From Bacteroides sp. (GTDB lineage: Bacteria > Bacteroidota > Bacteroidia > Bacteroidales > Bacteroidaceae): a DNA stretch of 33,758 nt. Below, piece after piece: positions 12,001-19,163 of this stretch. Each line of letters opens with the position of its first letter. The first letter of the stretch is position 1. The stretch is taken from the NCBI GenBank assembly GCA_021203515.1, contig JAJQAY010000089.1:1-33758 (forward strand), given 5' to 3'. The translations under genes and the position numbers were made by a program. The notes beneath the pieces were generated by a model. That model was not told the DNA's origin. It saw only the letters and a program-made list of their open reading frames with translations, and did not search any database.

Positions 12001-13126
12001 TTTAAACTCCCGCGTGCGGCGGTTAAAGTAGTTCAGTCCGCCTCCCTCGGTTCCTATCCACAAGTTGCCGTCTTTGTCTTCGATGGTGCGCCCCACGACC
12101 GGATTGCTCAATCCCTTCTTCTCGACAGATGAGCCTACGTAGCGGGTATAAATCTCGTATTCCGGATTGAAGTAGTTGACGCCGCCGAAGTAAGTTCCCA
12201 GCCACAGCGTCCCCTGGTTATCCTTCACGATGCACCAGATGGAAGAGTGCGTCAGCCCGTCACTCTGTGTGTCGTTGGCAGTATGGTTTTGGAAGAGTCC
12301 CGTGCTTCTGTTATATCGGTTCAGCCCTTTGAAAGTGCCAATCCAGAGGTTCCCCAGATTATCCTCGCAACACGCCCTTACGAAGTTGGAAGAGAGGCTG
12401 TTCGGATTTTTGGCATCATACCGGAAGTTCTCAATCGCTCCGTCCGTCTTCACCTGATACAAGCCTTCCTCCCAGCTTCCAATCCATAACTCTCCTTTAC
12501 TGTCCTGGTAGATGCTGGTGATGTTGCCTTTCTCGATGGGATGTGTCAATTGTTTATCGGCAAGGTCCAGGCGATAGACCCCATTGGTAGTAGTACCCAT
12601 CCACAGATAGCCTTTGTCGATGTGCATACAGAAGATTTCGAGGTTTCCTTCCGTCAGTTGGTAATAAAGGTCGAAGTTATTAGTCTCTTCGTTGTAGCGG
12701 TAGATTTCGTTCTTTTTTCCGATGAAAAGGCCGTTATTGTAATATATGCTGTTGATGTTTCCCTGTATCAGGGTGGTGAACTTCTGCGTGGCGAGGTCGA
12801 ACTCTGCCACCCCCTTCCGTGCAGAGCAGATAGATTTTGCTGTTATGGTTTCCTACGATGCGTAGCACCGTATTGCAGAAAAGGCTGTTGGGGTCATTCT
12901 TTCTCAGCTTGTAGGTTTGTATGTCTTCGCCGTTGTAGCGGTTCAGGCCCTCGCGCGTGCCAATCCATAAAAGGCCGTTTTCATCGACATATAAGCTGTT
13001 TACGGAGAATTGGGAAAGCCCGTCGTCGGTCGTAAGGTGGTTGAACATGATATTCTGTCCCTGTGTACCCACAGCAATCATGTTCGTTAAAAGGATGAAG
13101 AACAATCGGATAGTAAATTTCTGCAC
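9051..13126 (-). CDS. Hybrid two-component system (HTCS) PUL regulator, frameshifted
   Basis: Single-polypeptide sensor, kinase, receiver and DNA-binding regulator anchored in the inner membrane. I chose the GTG at 13126, which gives a clean signal (MQKFTIRLFFILLTN). Order: repeated periplasmic propeller blades with the DSKGNLWFAT pattern; a Y_Y_Y Ig-like domain; one membrane segment (LAYLIYLLITGALPWYL); HisKA with NISHEFRTP (His834); HATPase (NNLLSNAIKHT, DTGQGI, GTGIGLAL); receiver with SDVVMP (Asp1145) and TKPF; C-terminal AraC-type HTH (SRYFSKCFKDVYHISP). Two extra bases, in the C5 run 12810-12814 and the C6 run 9977-9982, break the frame; corrected length is 1357 residues. Synteny with BT3334 suggests it senses unsaturated chondroitin/hyaluronan disaccharides (inference). 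Confidence 0.93.
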
Positions 13127-13155
13127 TTTTCGGTTGTTTTTTGAGGTTTCAATCA

Positions 13156-13191
13156 CAAATATATGAATAATTTGTGCAAATGTGGGACAAA
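13156..13191 (-). promoter_or_regulatory. HTCS promoter, overlapping the nahK promoter
   Basis: On the minus strand a TTTG (13188-13191) and TATATTTG (13156-13163) are separated by 24 bp, longer than the usual 19-21. The -7 box covers the upstream GTG at 13156, which supports the downstream GTG start at 13126. Confidence 0.5.
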
Positions 13192-13204
13192 GAATGTATA
13201 TTTG
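13171..13204 (+). promoter_or_regulatory. Promoter of the nahK operon
   Basis: TTTG at 13171-13174 and TATATTTG at 13197-13204, 22 bp apart, lie 26 bp before the ATG at 13231. It is interleaved with the divergent HTCS promoter, so one bound protein could affect both. Confidence 0.65.
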
Positions 13205-13230
13205 TACTATAAATTAATCTATTAGTGATC

Positions 13231-14313
13231 ATGAAAGACCTTTTATCTATTGTATCTCATTTTCAATTGAATGGTACTGTTCAAGAAATCAAGCCCTTAG
13301 GCGCCGGACTTATTAACGACACGTATAAAGTGACGACGGTTGAGGCAAGTGCCCCCAACTACGTATTGCAACGTATCAATCACGCCATTTTCCAGAATGT
13401 GGAGATGTTGCAGGCCAATATAAGCGCTGTGACGGCTCATATCCGTAAGAAACTGGAAGAGCAAGGCGAAGAAGACATCGAGCGCAAAGTGCTCCACTTC
13501 CTTACTGCCGACAACGGTAAAACCTACTGGCACGACGGTGAGAACTATTGGCGCGTGATGGTGTTCATCCCCAACGCAAAGACCTACGAAACGGTTAATC
13601 CGGAGTATTCCTACTATGCAGGCCGCGCATTCGGTAATTTCCAGGCGATGCTTGCCGATATTCCCGATGAACTGGGCGAGACCATTCCCGATTTCCACAA
13701 TATGGAGTTCCGTTTGAAGCAACTGCGCGATACCGTAGCCGGCGATGCTGCCGGACGGGTGAAAGAAGTGCAATACTTCCTGGACGAGATTGAAAGCCGT
13801 GCCGAAGAGATGTGCAAGGCAGAACGCTTGCACCGCGAGGACAAGCTTCCCAAACACGTTTGCCATTGCGACACGAAAGTCAACAACATGATGTTCGACG
13901 AGGACGGCAACGTGCTTTGCGTCATCGACCTCGACACCGTGATGCCCAGCTTCATCTTCTCCGATTTCGGCGACTTCCTGCGTTCAGGAGCCAATACCGG
14001 ACTGGAAGACGACAAGAACCTGGACAATGTGAACTTCAACATGGAGATATTCAAGGCATTTGCCAAAGGCTATCTGGAATCGGCCAAGTCCTTCCTGCTG
14101 CCGATAGAGATTGAAAACCTGCCTTATGCGGCTGCCCTGTTCCCCTACATGCAGTGCGTGCGTTTCCTTGCCGACTACATCAACGGTGATACTTATTATA
14201 AAATACAATATCCGGAACATAACCTCGTGCGCACGAAAGCACAGTTCAAGCTGCTTCAGAGCGTAGAAGAACATACTCCGGAAATGCAGAAATTCGTCGC
14301 TTCATGTATTTAA
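13231..14313 (+). CDS. nahK: NahK-like N-acetylhexosamine 1-kinase (aminoglycoside phosphotransferase fold)
   Basis: Cytoplasmic kinase that phosphorylates GlcNAc/GalNAc at C1 in the Bifidobacterium NahK family; Bacteroides copies have carried the misleading name desulfatase possibly for mucin. The glycine-rich ATP loop is PLGAGLINDTYKV (23-35). The catalytic Brenner motif is H212-C-D214 with Asn219 (HCDTKVNN), and the metal-binding motif is IDLDTV (Asp233, Asp235). ATG 13231 is preferred over the in-frame GTG at 13225 because of promoter spacing. The gene is intact, 360 residues, divergent from the HTCS and overlapping the next gene by 10 bp. In this setting it would trap the amino sugar freed by GH88. 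Confidence 0.85.
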   Translation: MKDLLSIVSHFQLNGTVQEIKPLGAGLINDTYKVTTVEASAPNYVLQRINHAIFQNVEMLQANISAVTAHIRKKLEEQGEEDIERKVLHFLTADNGKTYWHDGENYWRVMVFIPNAKTYETVNPEYSYYAGRAFGNFQAMLADIPDELGETIPDFHNMEFRLKQLRDTVAGDAAGRVKEVQYFLDEIESRAEEMCKAERLHREDKLPKHVCHCDTKVNNMMFDEDGNVLCVIDLDTVMPSFIFSDFGDFLRSGANTGLEDDKNLDNVNFNMEIFKAFAKGYLESAKSFLLPIEIENLPYAAALFPYMQCVRFLADYINGDTYYKIQYPEHNLVRTKAQFKLLQSVEEHTPEMQKFVASCI

Positions 14314-15038
14314 GAACATCAATAATGGCAGTTGCGATGGGCTTTTGCAGCCTTTCCTTATTCGCGATTAACCCTCAAAACAAAACAATGAAAGAACTGA
14401 ATGTAAAGAAAGTGAGCATGGCAACCATACCGGTAGACTCGGTACCTGATCTTCTGGACCAGGAAAAGGTCGCTTTCCAACCGATTAATACGGTGAATTG
14501 GGCGGACTTTCCCTATTGTCTCGATGTTGAATTTCGTATTGCCCATACGGATGACGCAATCCTGCTCCACTACAAGGTGAAGGAGGCGAGCGTGCGTGCG
14601 GTAGCCGGCAAGGACAACGGCCCGGTTTGGGAAGATGCCTGCGTGGAGTTCTTTTCAGTTCCCGCCGGAGACGGAGTATATTACAACATGGAGTGTAACT
14701 GTGTAGGCCGGTTGCTTATCGGTGCCGGCAAAGAGCGCACTGGTCGCCAGCCCGCACCGCAGGAAGTGATTGATAAAGTGCAACGTTGGTCGTCTCTCGG
14801 CAAGGAGGATTTCCCGGAGAGAGTAGGCGAATGCAGTTGGGAGGTAGCTTTGGTTATTCCTTATTCCGCTTTCTTCCTGCACAACATCACCTCTTTGGAT
14901 GGCAAGAGCATCCGCGCCAACTTCTACAAGTGCGGCGACAAGTTGCAGACCCCTCATTTCCTTTCATGGAACCCCATCGGCCTGCCGACTCCGAACTTCC
15001 ATTACCCGGAGTTCTTCGGTATGCTGAATGTTGAGTAA
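14304..15038 (+). CDS. CBM9-like (DOMON-type) carbohydrate-binding protein
   Basis: Beta-sandwich protein of the family 9 carbohydrate-binding-module type: an N-terminal DFPYCLDVEFRIAHTDDAILLHYKVKE strand pair region, then VWEDACVEFF, the usual CBM9 core, and a closing SWNPIGLPTPNFHYPEFFGML block. The first 23 residues (MYLRTSIMAVAMG then FCSLSLFA) resemble a signal peptide, so an exported protein is possible. An internal ATG at 14388 (MKELNV) would give a cytoplasmic version, and sequence alone cannot decide. It overlaps the kinase gene by 10 bp and so is translationally coupled. No catalytic domain is present. Its role next to a HexNAc kinase is not known to me. Confidence 0.75.
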   Translation: MYLRTSIMAVAMGFCSLSLFAINPQNKTMKELNVKKVSMATIPVDSVPDLLDQEKVAFQPINTVNWADFPYCLDVEFRIAHTDDAILLHYKVKEASVRAVAGKDNGPVWEDACVEFFSVPAGDGVYYNMECNCVGRLLIGAGKERTGRQPAPQEVIDKVQRWSSLGKEDFPERVGECSWEVALVIPYSAFFLHNITSLDGKSIRANFYKCGDKLQTPHFLSWNPIGLPTPNFHYPEFFGMLNVE

Positions 15039-15053
15039 GAAGACTAATTTTAT

Positions 15054-15100
15054 TAGATAAGGCTGCAAAATCATTTTGCAGCCTTATCTATTGTCTTTTT
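15054..15100 (+). terminator. Strong intrinsic terminator, shared by convergent genes
   Basis: A perfect 17-bp stem (15054-15070 with 15074-15090) and TCA loop are followed by TTGTCTTTTT. It ends the nahK-CBM9 operon on the plus strand. The stop codon of the convergent minus-strand gene (15088-15090) is part of the right arm, so the hairpin probably serves both directions. Confidence 0.9.
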
Positions 15101-15725
15101 GCTGATTGTTCCCTGCTTGTTCCTGTTCCCTGCTCTGTATCTATTCCTTCCTGCTTCTTGTCTGTTTCGAAAAATTTGAAATTCAGTTCACGAAATGACT
15201 TGAAGAGATGCTTTATTTTATCGAATAGTCTTACTATAAGGTTATTCTCCCATGTACAGTGAATACGTAAGAATACCTGCGTCAAGGTGTCTTCGTCGCT
15301 CGGTTGCTATATCCACAACATATGAGAGTTGAAGTCGAGAATATACAGATAGCAATCTTTGTGCACGACAACCAGAAAGCCGTTTAAATAGGATAGGCTG
15401 AAAATATCATCTAATGAAACTACGTGTTCACATTTGAGTTTGTCCGAGTCGGGCAATGCGGACATGAACAAAAGAAAGTTATCTAGCACTGCATAGCTAC
15501 GCCATTTGTCCGGTGTGCCGAGTTCTTTCAGCTTTTGGGAGTTCGTTTGCTTCTTCATCGTCCGGATGACGGACAGCATGTTGTAATCTAAGGCGTTCAT
15601 TTCTTCTCTTGAATTAAAGTATGTAAAATCGCCTTTACCCCCTTTTGAAAAAAAGAAGGATCGGACGTAGAATTCACATTTATCCAACGAGAGGTACTAG
15701 CAATACCCACACAACCAATAAACAT
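15088..15725 (-). pseudogene. Unrecognised minus-strand gene, interrupted by an in-frame TAG and probably a frameshift
   Basis: I do not recognise the product. The 126-codon frame 15307-15687 ends at TAG (15307-15309), but the same frame stays open beyond it for 72 more codons and stops exactly in the shared terminator hairpin, so the two pieces look like one gene. The 126-codon piece opens only at TTG. An ATG at 15725 in another frame gives a better start (MFIGCVGIASTSRW) and would join through the T7/A4/G5 run near 15640-15660 if one base were missing, giving FFQKGGKGDF. That GxGxF element is like those in 6-bladed-propeller lipoproteins, but this is weak. A consensus promoter lies upstream at 15863-15893. 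The gene may be damaged, or miscalled at two places. Confidence 0.4.
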
Positions 15726-15862
15726 ACTCACACGCCCGACCCTATGTCGTTCGCATGAAACAGATTTATTGAGATTGTGTTTTTTGACTAAAATAAAATT
15801 GCTAGTTTTCTCGCTGTCAAAGACTGTCTCAATACGCCGTATTTCTCCTCGGCTTATTGGTA

Positions 15863-15893
15863 CAAAGATAGTCTATTAGTCAGGAATTACAAA
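15863..15893 (-). promoter_or_regulatory. Consensus Bacteroides promoter (TTTG-N19-TATCTTTG)
   Basis: On the minus strand TTTG (15890-15893), a 19-bp spacer and TATCTTTG (15863-15870) match the Bacteroides consensus exactly. It is the best promoter in the window. Predicted start is near 15857, leaving a leader of about 130 nt before the ATG at 15725. Confidence 0.75.
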
Positions 15894-15936
15894 GAACTAA
15901 GTCCTTTTTTTACAGGAACGAGAGAGCCATTTGTTT

Positions 15937-15959
15937 CCCGGTGGGGAACGAACCGTTCC
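15937..15959 (+). repeat. CCCGGTGRGGAACG motif, copy 1
   Basis: This 23-base segment matches 16358-16380 at 20 of 23 positions. Both begin CCCGGTG, have GGAACG in the middle and end CCGTTCC. The second copy is the left part of the perfect inverted repeat at 16355-16391. Confidence 0.6.
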
Positions 15960-15977
15960 AAGCAATGAGGATAAAAT

Positions 15978-16002
15978 GGATCAGTTGCAAAACCTGGTGG
16001 AT
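15978..16002 (-). repeat. HQVLRLI-like repeat, inverted copy
   Basis: Read on the minus strand, these 25 bases match 16780-16804 at 23 of 25 positions (ATCCACCAGGTTTTGC shared). With the copy at 16066-16100 it forms an inverted pair around about 64-75 bp. Confidence 0.55.
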
Positions 16003-16065
16003 TTTAGCTGCTATTGACTGGCATTTAATTTGTATTCGTACGTGTTATGAGCCAAATGTCTTCAC

Positions 16066-16100
16066 CACAGAAGGCACCCACCAAGTTTTACGACTAATTC
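16066..16100 (+). repeat. HQVLRLI-like repeat, copy 1
   Basis: This 35-base segment matches 16770-16804 at 28 of 35 positions. All seven differences are transitions and five fall on the same codon phase, leaving both copies readable as TE-x-x-HQVLRLI. Confidence 0.6.
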
Positions 16101-16294
16101 TAAATAACATTAGTAAGCGACAATGACAGATAACAGTATCAGAAAGAAAGCAAACAAACTTTTCTGCTGACATTGCCGTTTCCGTAAATGTAGTAAAATA
16201 GAATTTGCGTGTATAAAAACAGAATGAATATAACGGAATATTGCATAATATCCAACGTTTATGCAGTATTGGGTAGCAAAAAGTTAATACCCTG

Positions 16295-16360
16295 GTAGTA
16301 GTATGTTCACTTCTCAGTAGTAGTATGTCAACTTCCTACTAGTAGTTTATTAACTTCCCC
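16295..16360 (+). repeat. Three tandem 22-bp units
   Basis: Units start at 16295, 16317 and 16339. Each begins [GC]TAGTAGT, and each has AACTTC or CACTTC at positions 14-19. The first two are nearly identical and the third is more diverged. There is no spacer between units, so this is not a CRISPR. The 22-bp phase may continue into the GC-rich units at 16361-16426. Confidence 0.7.
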
Positions 16361-16391
16361 GGTGAGGAACGTTCCGTTCCTCACCGGGGAA
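16355..16391. repeat. 15-bp perfect inverted repeat
   Basis: Arms 16355-16369 and 16377-16391 (TTCCCCGGTGAGGAA and its complement) flank a 7-base loop CGTTCCG. No T-run follows closely on either strand, so it is not an ordinary terminator. It abuts the 22-bp tandem units. Confidence 0.75.
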
Positions 16392-16661
16392 CCTTATTTT
16401 CTCCACCGGGGAACGAGGCGAAAGGTATCACAGAGCGCTTTGAAACTCCATTTGAAACGGGTATATTTCAGTATTCTACTGGCAGTCTGTCGATTACAAA
16501 AATCCGTTCGCGTTTTTACGCCTACAAGGATAGTCGGACGCAAATAGCGCATTCTGACGCAAGTAGAAATGCAAAATGTCAAAATGAAACTTTTATTCAT
16601 ACCCGTACGGTTATGAATTAATTGTGTTTTGAGTCAGTTTGCGGACTATCTTAACCCCCCT

Positions 16662-16685
16662 CCTCCTGGGAGGAGGAGAGTTGAG
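16662..16685 (+). repeat. Second copy of the GAGGAGGAG...TTGAG repeat
   Basis: Matches 49-72 at 20 of 24 positions. With the bases before it, it forms a compact hairpin, CTCCTCCTGGGAGGAGGAG. Confidence 0.55.
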
Positions 16686-16769
16686 TTACTCTCATTTATG
16701 ACACGCTCGTTGAATTATCATTTACTTCATTTCCGTTCCGTTATGAATAATAGTTAGTATTACACAACT

Positions 16770-16804
16770 CACAGAAAGCATCCACCAGGTTTTGCGGCTG
16801 ATCC
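16770..16804 (+). repeat. HQVLRLI-like repeat, copy 2
   Basis: Partner of 16066-16100 (28 of 35 identical). It reads TESIHQVLRLI followed by one Arg codon and a stop. Confidence 0.6.
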
Positions 16805-16835
16805 GATAAAATTAGGAGCAGCACCTATGGAATAT

Positions 16836-16876
16836 AACAAAAGTGGGGCTTCATCGGCAAAGGATGAAGCCCCACT
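16836..16876 (-). terminator. Terminator of the efflux-lpxA operon
   Basis: Arms 16842-16854 and 16864-16876 (AGTGGGGCTTCAT and its complement) form a perfect 13-bp stem, followed on the minus strand by TTTTGTT. It lies 25 bp after the lpxA stop. Confidence 0.8.
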
Positions 16877-16900
16877 CTTATTAGGAATTGGCAGTAGTGG

Positions 16901-17668
16901 TTATTTCACAATTCCCTTGGATGTTTTAATAAAGTTGATGATATTATGTATTTCATCACTCATCGGCACTTGGTCTTCAATCTTCTGCAAAGCATCGTGT
17001 ATGCTGAAGTTGCCTTGGTAGACCAGGCGGTATGCGTTGACAATGTGGCGCAAAACACGCTCCGGCACTTCATTCTTATGCTGAAGAACCGCTGCATTGA
17101 TGCCGTGGTACACCGCCGGATTGCCATTCATAATGACGTAGGGCGGCACATCTTTCGAGATGCGGCAACCTGCCTGAATGAGAACCCAGCTTCCGATGTG
17201 GGAGGCTTGGTGCAGAATGACGTTGCTGCTCAGGATGGTGTAGTCGTCTATCTGGCATTCGCCGGCCACGGCAGTCTTGATGCCCAGCACGCAATGATTG
17301 CCGATTTGTACGTCGTGGCAGAGGTGTACGCCATCCATCAGGTAGTTATTATTACCGATACGGGTGCATCCGTCGGCGTATGTGGCGCGGCTGATAACTA
17401 CGTTCTCGCGGATGTCGTTGTTGTCGCCGATAACCAGTACGCTTTCTTCACCCATATAGTGGAAATCTTGCGGCTCACTGCCCAATACAGCACCGTGATG
17501 CACTTTGTTTCCTTTTCCTATACGAGTACCTTTGAGGATTTTTGCGCCCGACATGATGACACAATCATCTCCGATTTCCACATCGCTTTCGATGTAAACG
17601 AAAGGCTGAATGGTTACATTCTTACCGATTTTTGCGGTAGAATCTACTGATGCTAATGGACTAATCAT
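16901..17668 (-). CDS. lpxA: LpxA: acyl-ACP--UDP-N-acetylglucosamine O-acyltransferase
   Basis: Transfers a 3-hydroxyacyl chain from acyl-ACP to UDP-GlcNAc, the first step of lipid A synthesis; cytoplasmic trimer. The 255 residues show left-handed beta-helix hexapeptide repeats (IGKNVTI, IGDDCVI, IGKGNKV and others). The family block PQDFHYMGEE...IGDNNDIRE is present, as is the catalytic His118 in HLCHDVQIGN, and PPYVIMNGNPA precedes the helical C-terminal domain. All key residues are kept, so it should be active. Its start is only 18 bp after the outer-membrane efflux gene, making it the last gene of that operon, away from the usual lpx cluster. It may be a second copy; a whole-genome view is needed to say. 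Confidence 0.88.
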   Translation of the reverse strand: MISPLASVDSTAKIGKNVTIQPFVYIESDVEIGDDCVIMSGAKILKGTRIGKGNKVHHGAVLGSEPQDFHYMGEESVLVIGDNNDIRENVVISRATYADGCTRIGNNNYLMDGVHLCHDVQIGNHCVLGIKTAVAGECQIDDYTILSSNVILHQASHIGSWVLIQAGCRISKDVPPYVIMNGNPAVYHGINAAVLQHKNEVPERVLRHIVNAYRLVYQGNFSIHDALQKIEDQVPMSDEIHNIINFIKTSKGIVK

Positions 17669-17686
17669 AGTTTTAATGATTAATGG

Positions 17687-19072
17687 TTAATGTTCTTCTC
17701 TTCCTCCTCCCAGTGCCTGATACAAGCTGATTACAGCCTGCATGCGGTCGAAGGTGTCGGATACTTCTGAGAGTTGGGCGCTGAGGTAGGATTGCTCGGC
17801 GGACAAGACTTCCAGATAGGTTGATGTGCCTAAGTTAAACAAATCTTTTGTATCTTCCGAAGCTTTGCGGGCAGAATTTACCTGCATGTCGCGCGAAACG
17901 GCTTTCTCCGAAGTCATCTGATACTGATACAAAGCATTGCTTACCTCGTTTCCTGCGTTGAGCAGAGCGGTCTGGAACTGGATTTTGGCTTGTTCTTCCT
18001 GCGCCTTAGCTTGTTTCAGGCGGGCGATGTTGGCGCCGCGGTAGAACAGCGGTTGAGTCAGCGAGCCGATTGCCGAAGCCAGCAACTTGCTGGGATTGAC
18101 GATGGCCGACCCTGCGCTGTTAGTCCAGCCTGCCGACCCGCTTAACGTAATCTGCGGATAGAAAGCGGCACGTGCGCTGTTGGTGTCGTAATAGCTTACT
18201 GCCAATGACATCTCGGCTGCTTTCACATCCGGACGGTTGGACAATAACTGCAAGGGGATGCCTGCGGAAAATTCGGTAGGCAGTTGTTGGTTTTCCAATA
18301 CACCGCGTGCAATGTTCTGTGCCGGTTGGTTCAGCATCAGGCACAAGGCATTTTCTGTCTCGCGGATGCTTTGGCGTATATCGGGCAACGAGGCCATTAC
18401 CTGAGCGTAAGCCGTGCGGCTTTGCTCTACGGCGGCACTGTTTGCCATAGCGGCATCTTTCATGGCTTCCACGGTTTCGAGGTTGCGCTTCAGTATGTCG
18501 CAGGTGGCTTCGCTGATTTGCAACTGGCGGTCGAGCATTAATAAGGTATAGTACATATTGGCTACGTTGGCTATCACCTGTGTCTGCACGGCTTGTTCGT
18601 AGAACTGCGTCTGTTTCAGTGAAACCTGTGCCTTACGTTTCGGGTTGAGCAATTGGCCGAACAGGTCGATTTGCCAGCTTGCCGTCACGGGCAGGGAATA
18701 GGTCTGTGTAGCCTTTCCTTTATCCCAACTGCTTACTGTTCCTTGCGGAGAAAGAGTCAATGAAGGCGCATGAGCCAAGCGTGCCGACATAAGGGCGGCT
18801 TGTGCCTGCTTCACGGTCAAGGCAGCGCTGCGCAGGTCCGCATTGTTGACGAGCGCCTGTTCGATAAGTGTCTGCGACTGCGGGTCGGTGAACACTTCCT
18901 TCCAAGGCAGATTACCGAAGTTGGCAGTGTCGGCGGCAAGTGTATCGTTGACGGAAGTGGTGTCGCGATACAGTCCGGCAGCCGTGATGTCATCGGGTCT
19001 GTCGTATGATTTGTAGATGTGGCAACTGCTCAAAAGAGCCGTTGCACACATCAAAGTTATAATCTTCTTCAT
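17687..19072 (-). CDS. TolC/NodT-type outer-membrane efflux lipoprotein
   Basis: Outer-membrane channel of the tripartite RND pump. Lipobox LLSSC (Cys17). Two OEP repeats of long helices and barrel strands: the first around LRSAALTVKQAQAALMSARLAHAPSL, the second around VKAAEMSLAVSYYDTNSARAAFYPQITLSGSAGW. These give the normal internal duplication of the family, with LGTSTYLEVLSAEQSYLSAQL near the end. Length 461 residues, intact. It is third in the operon after the fusion protein and pump. The 89-bp gap from the pump gene is filled by a heptamer inverted array. Confidence 0.92.
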   Translation of the reverse strand: MKKIITLMCATALLSSCHIYKSYDRPDDITAAGLYRDTTSVNDTLAADTANFGNLPWKEVFTDPQSQTLIEQALVNNADLRSAALTVKQAQAALMSARLAHAPSLTLSPQGTVSSWDKGKATQTYSLPVTASWQIDLFGQLLNPKRKAQVSLKQTQFYEQAVQTQVIANVANMYYTLLMLDRQLQISEATCDILKRNLETVEAMKDAAMANSAAVEQSRTAYAQVMASLPDIRQSIRETENALCLMLNQPAQNIARGVLENQQLPTEFSAGIPLQLLSNRPDVKAAEMSLAVSYYDTNSARAAFYPQITLSGSAGWTNSAGSAIVNPSKLLASAIGSLTQPLFYRGANIARLKQAKAQEEQAKIQFQTALLNAGNEVSNALYQYQMTSEKAVSRDMQVNSARKASEDTKDLFNLGTSTYLEVLSAEQSYLSAQLSEVSDTFDRMQAVISLYQALGGGREEH

Positions 19073-19083
19073 AATAATCGTAT

Positions 19084-19163
19084 TTTAGTGATTAGTGTTT
19101 AGTGTTTAGTGATTAGCCGTCATAAACTAATCACTAATCACTAAACGCTAATCGTTAATCACT
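19084..19163. repeat. Inverted array of TTAGTG heptamers between pump and channel genes
   Basis: Bases 19084-19116 carry five tandem 7-bp units of the form [AT]TTAGTG. After about 10 bp, 19127-19163 carry the reverse complement units. The whole gap can fold into a long AT-rich stem. The array runs up to the stop codon of the pump gene. Confidence 0.7.

Larger units (their letters stand above)
15894..16841. other. Gene-poor region with several short repeat families
   Basis: No reading frame here looks like a gene: the frames are short, without family motifs, and in no consistent strand. The region is AT-rich with GC-rich islands. It holds two related 23-bp motifs, a 22-bp periodic array, a 15-bp perfect inverted repeat, three diverged copies of a 25-35 bp sequence, and a second copy of the repeat at the left edge of the window. 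No transposase or tRNA was recognised. Confidence 0.6.

Noticed and set aside
10684..12132. A 482-codon open frame on the plus strand opposite the HTCS gene
   Set aside because: It is antisense to clear propeller repeats, has no family motif, and follows from the codon bias of the real gene.
15941..16126. A 61-codon frame containing the HQVLRLI segment as a gene
   Set aside because: No promoter or family motif. Only the short repeated part looks coding-like, so it is listed as a repeat.
16295..16360. CRISPR array
   Set aside because: The units are directly adjacent with no spacers, only three are clear, and no cas genes are in the window.
16827..17021. A plus-strand small gene over the lpxA 3' end
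   Set aside because: It spans the terminator hairpin and the antisense of lpxA.
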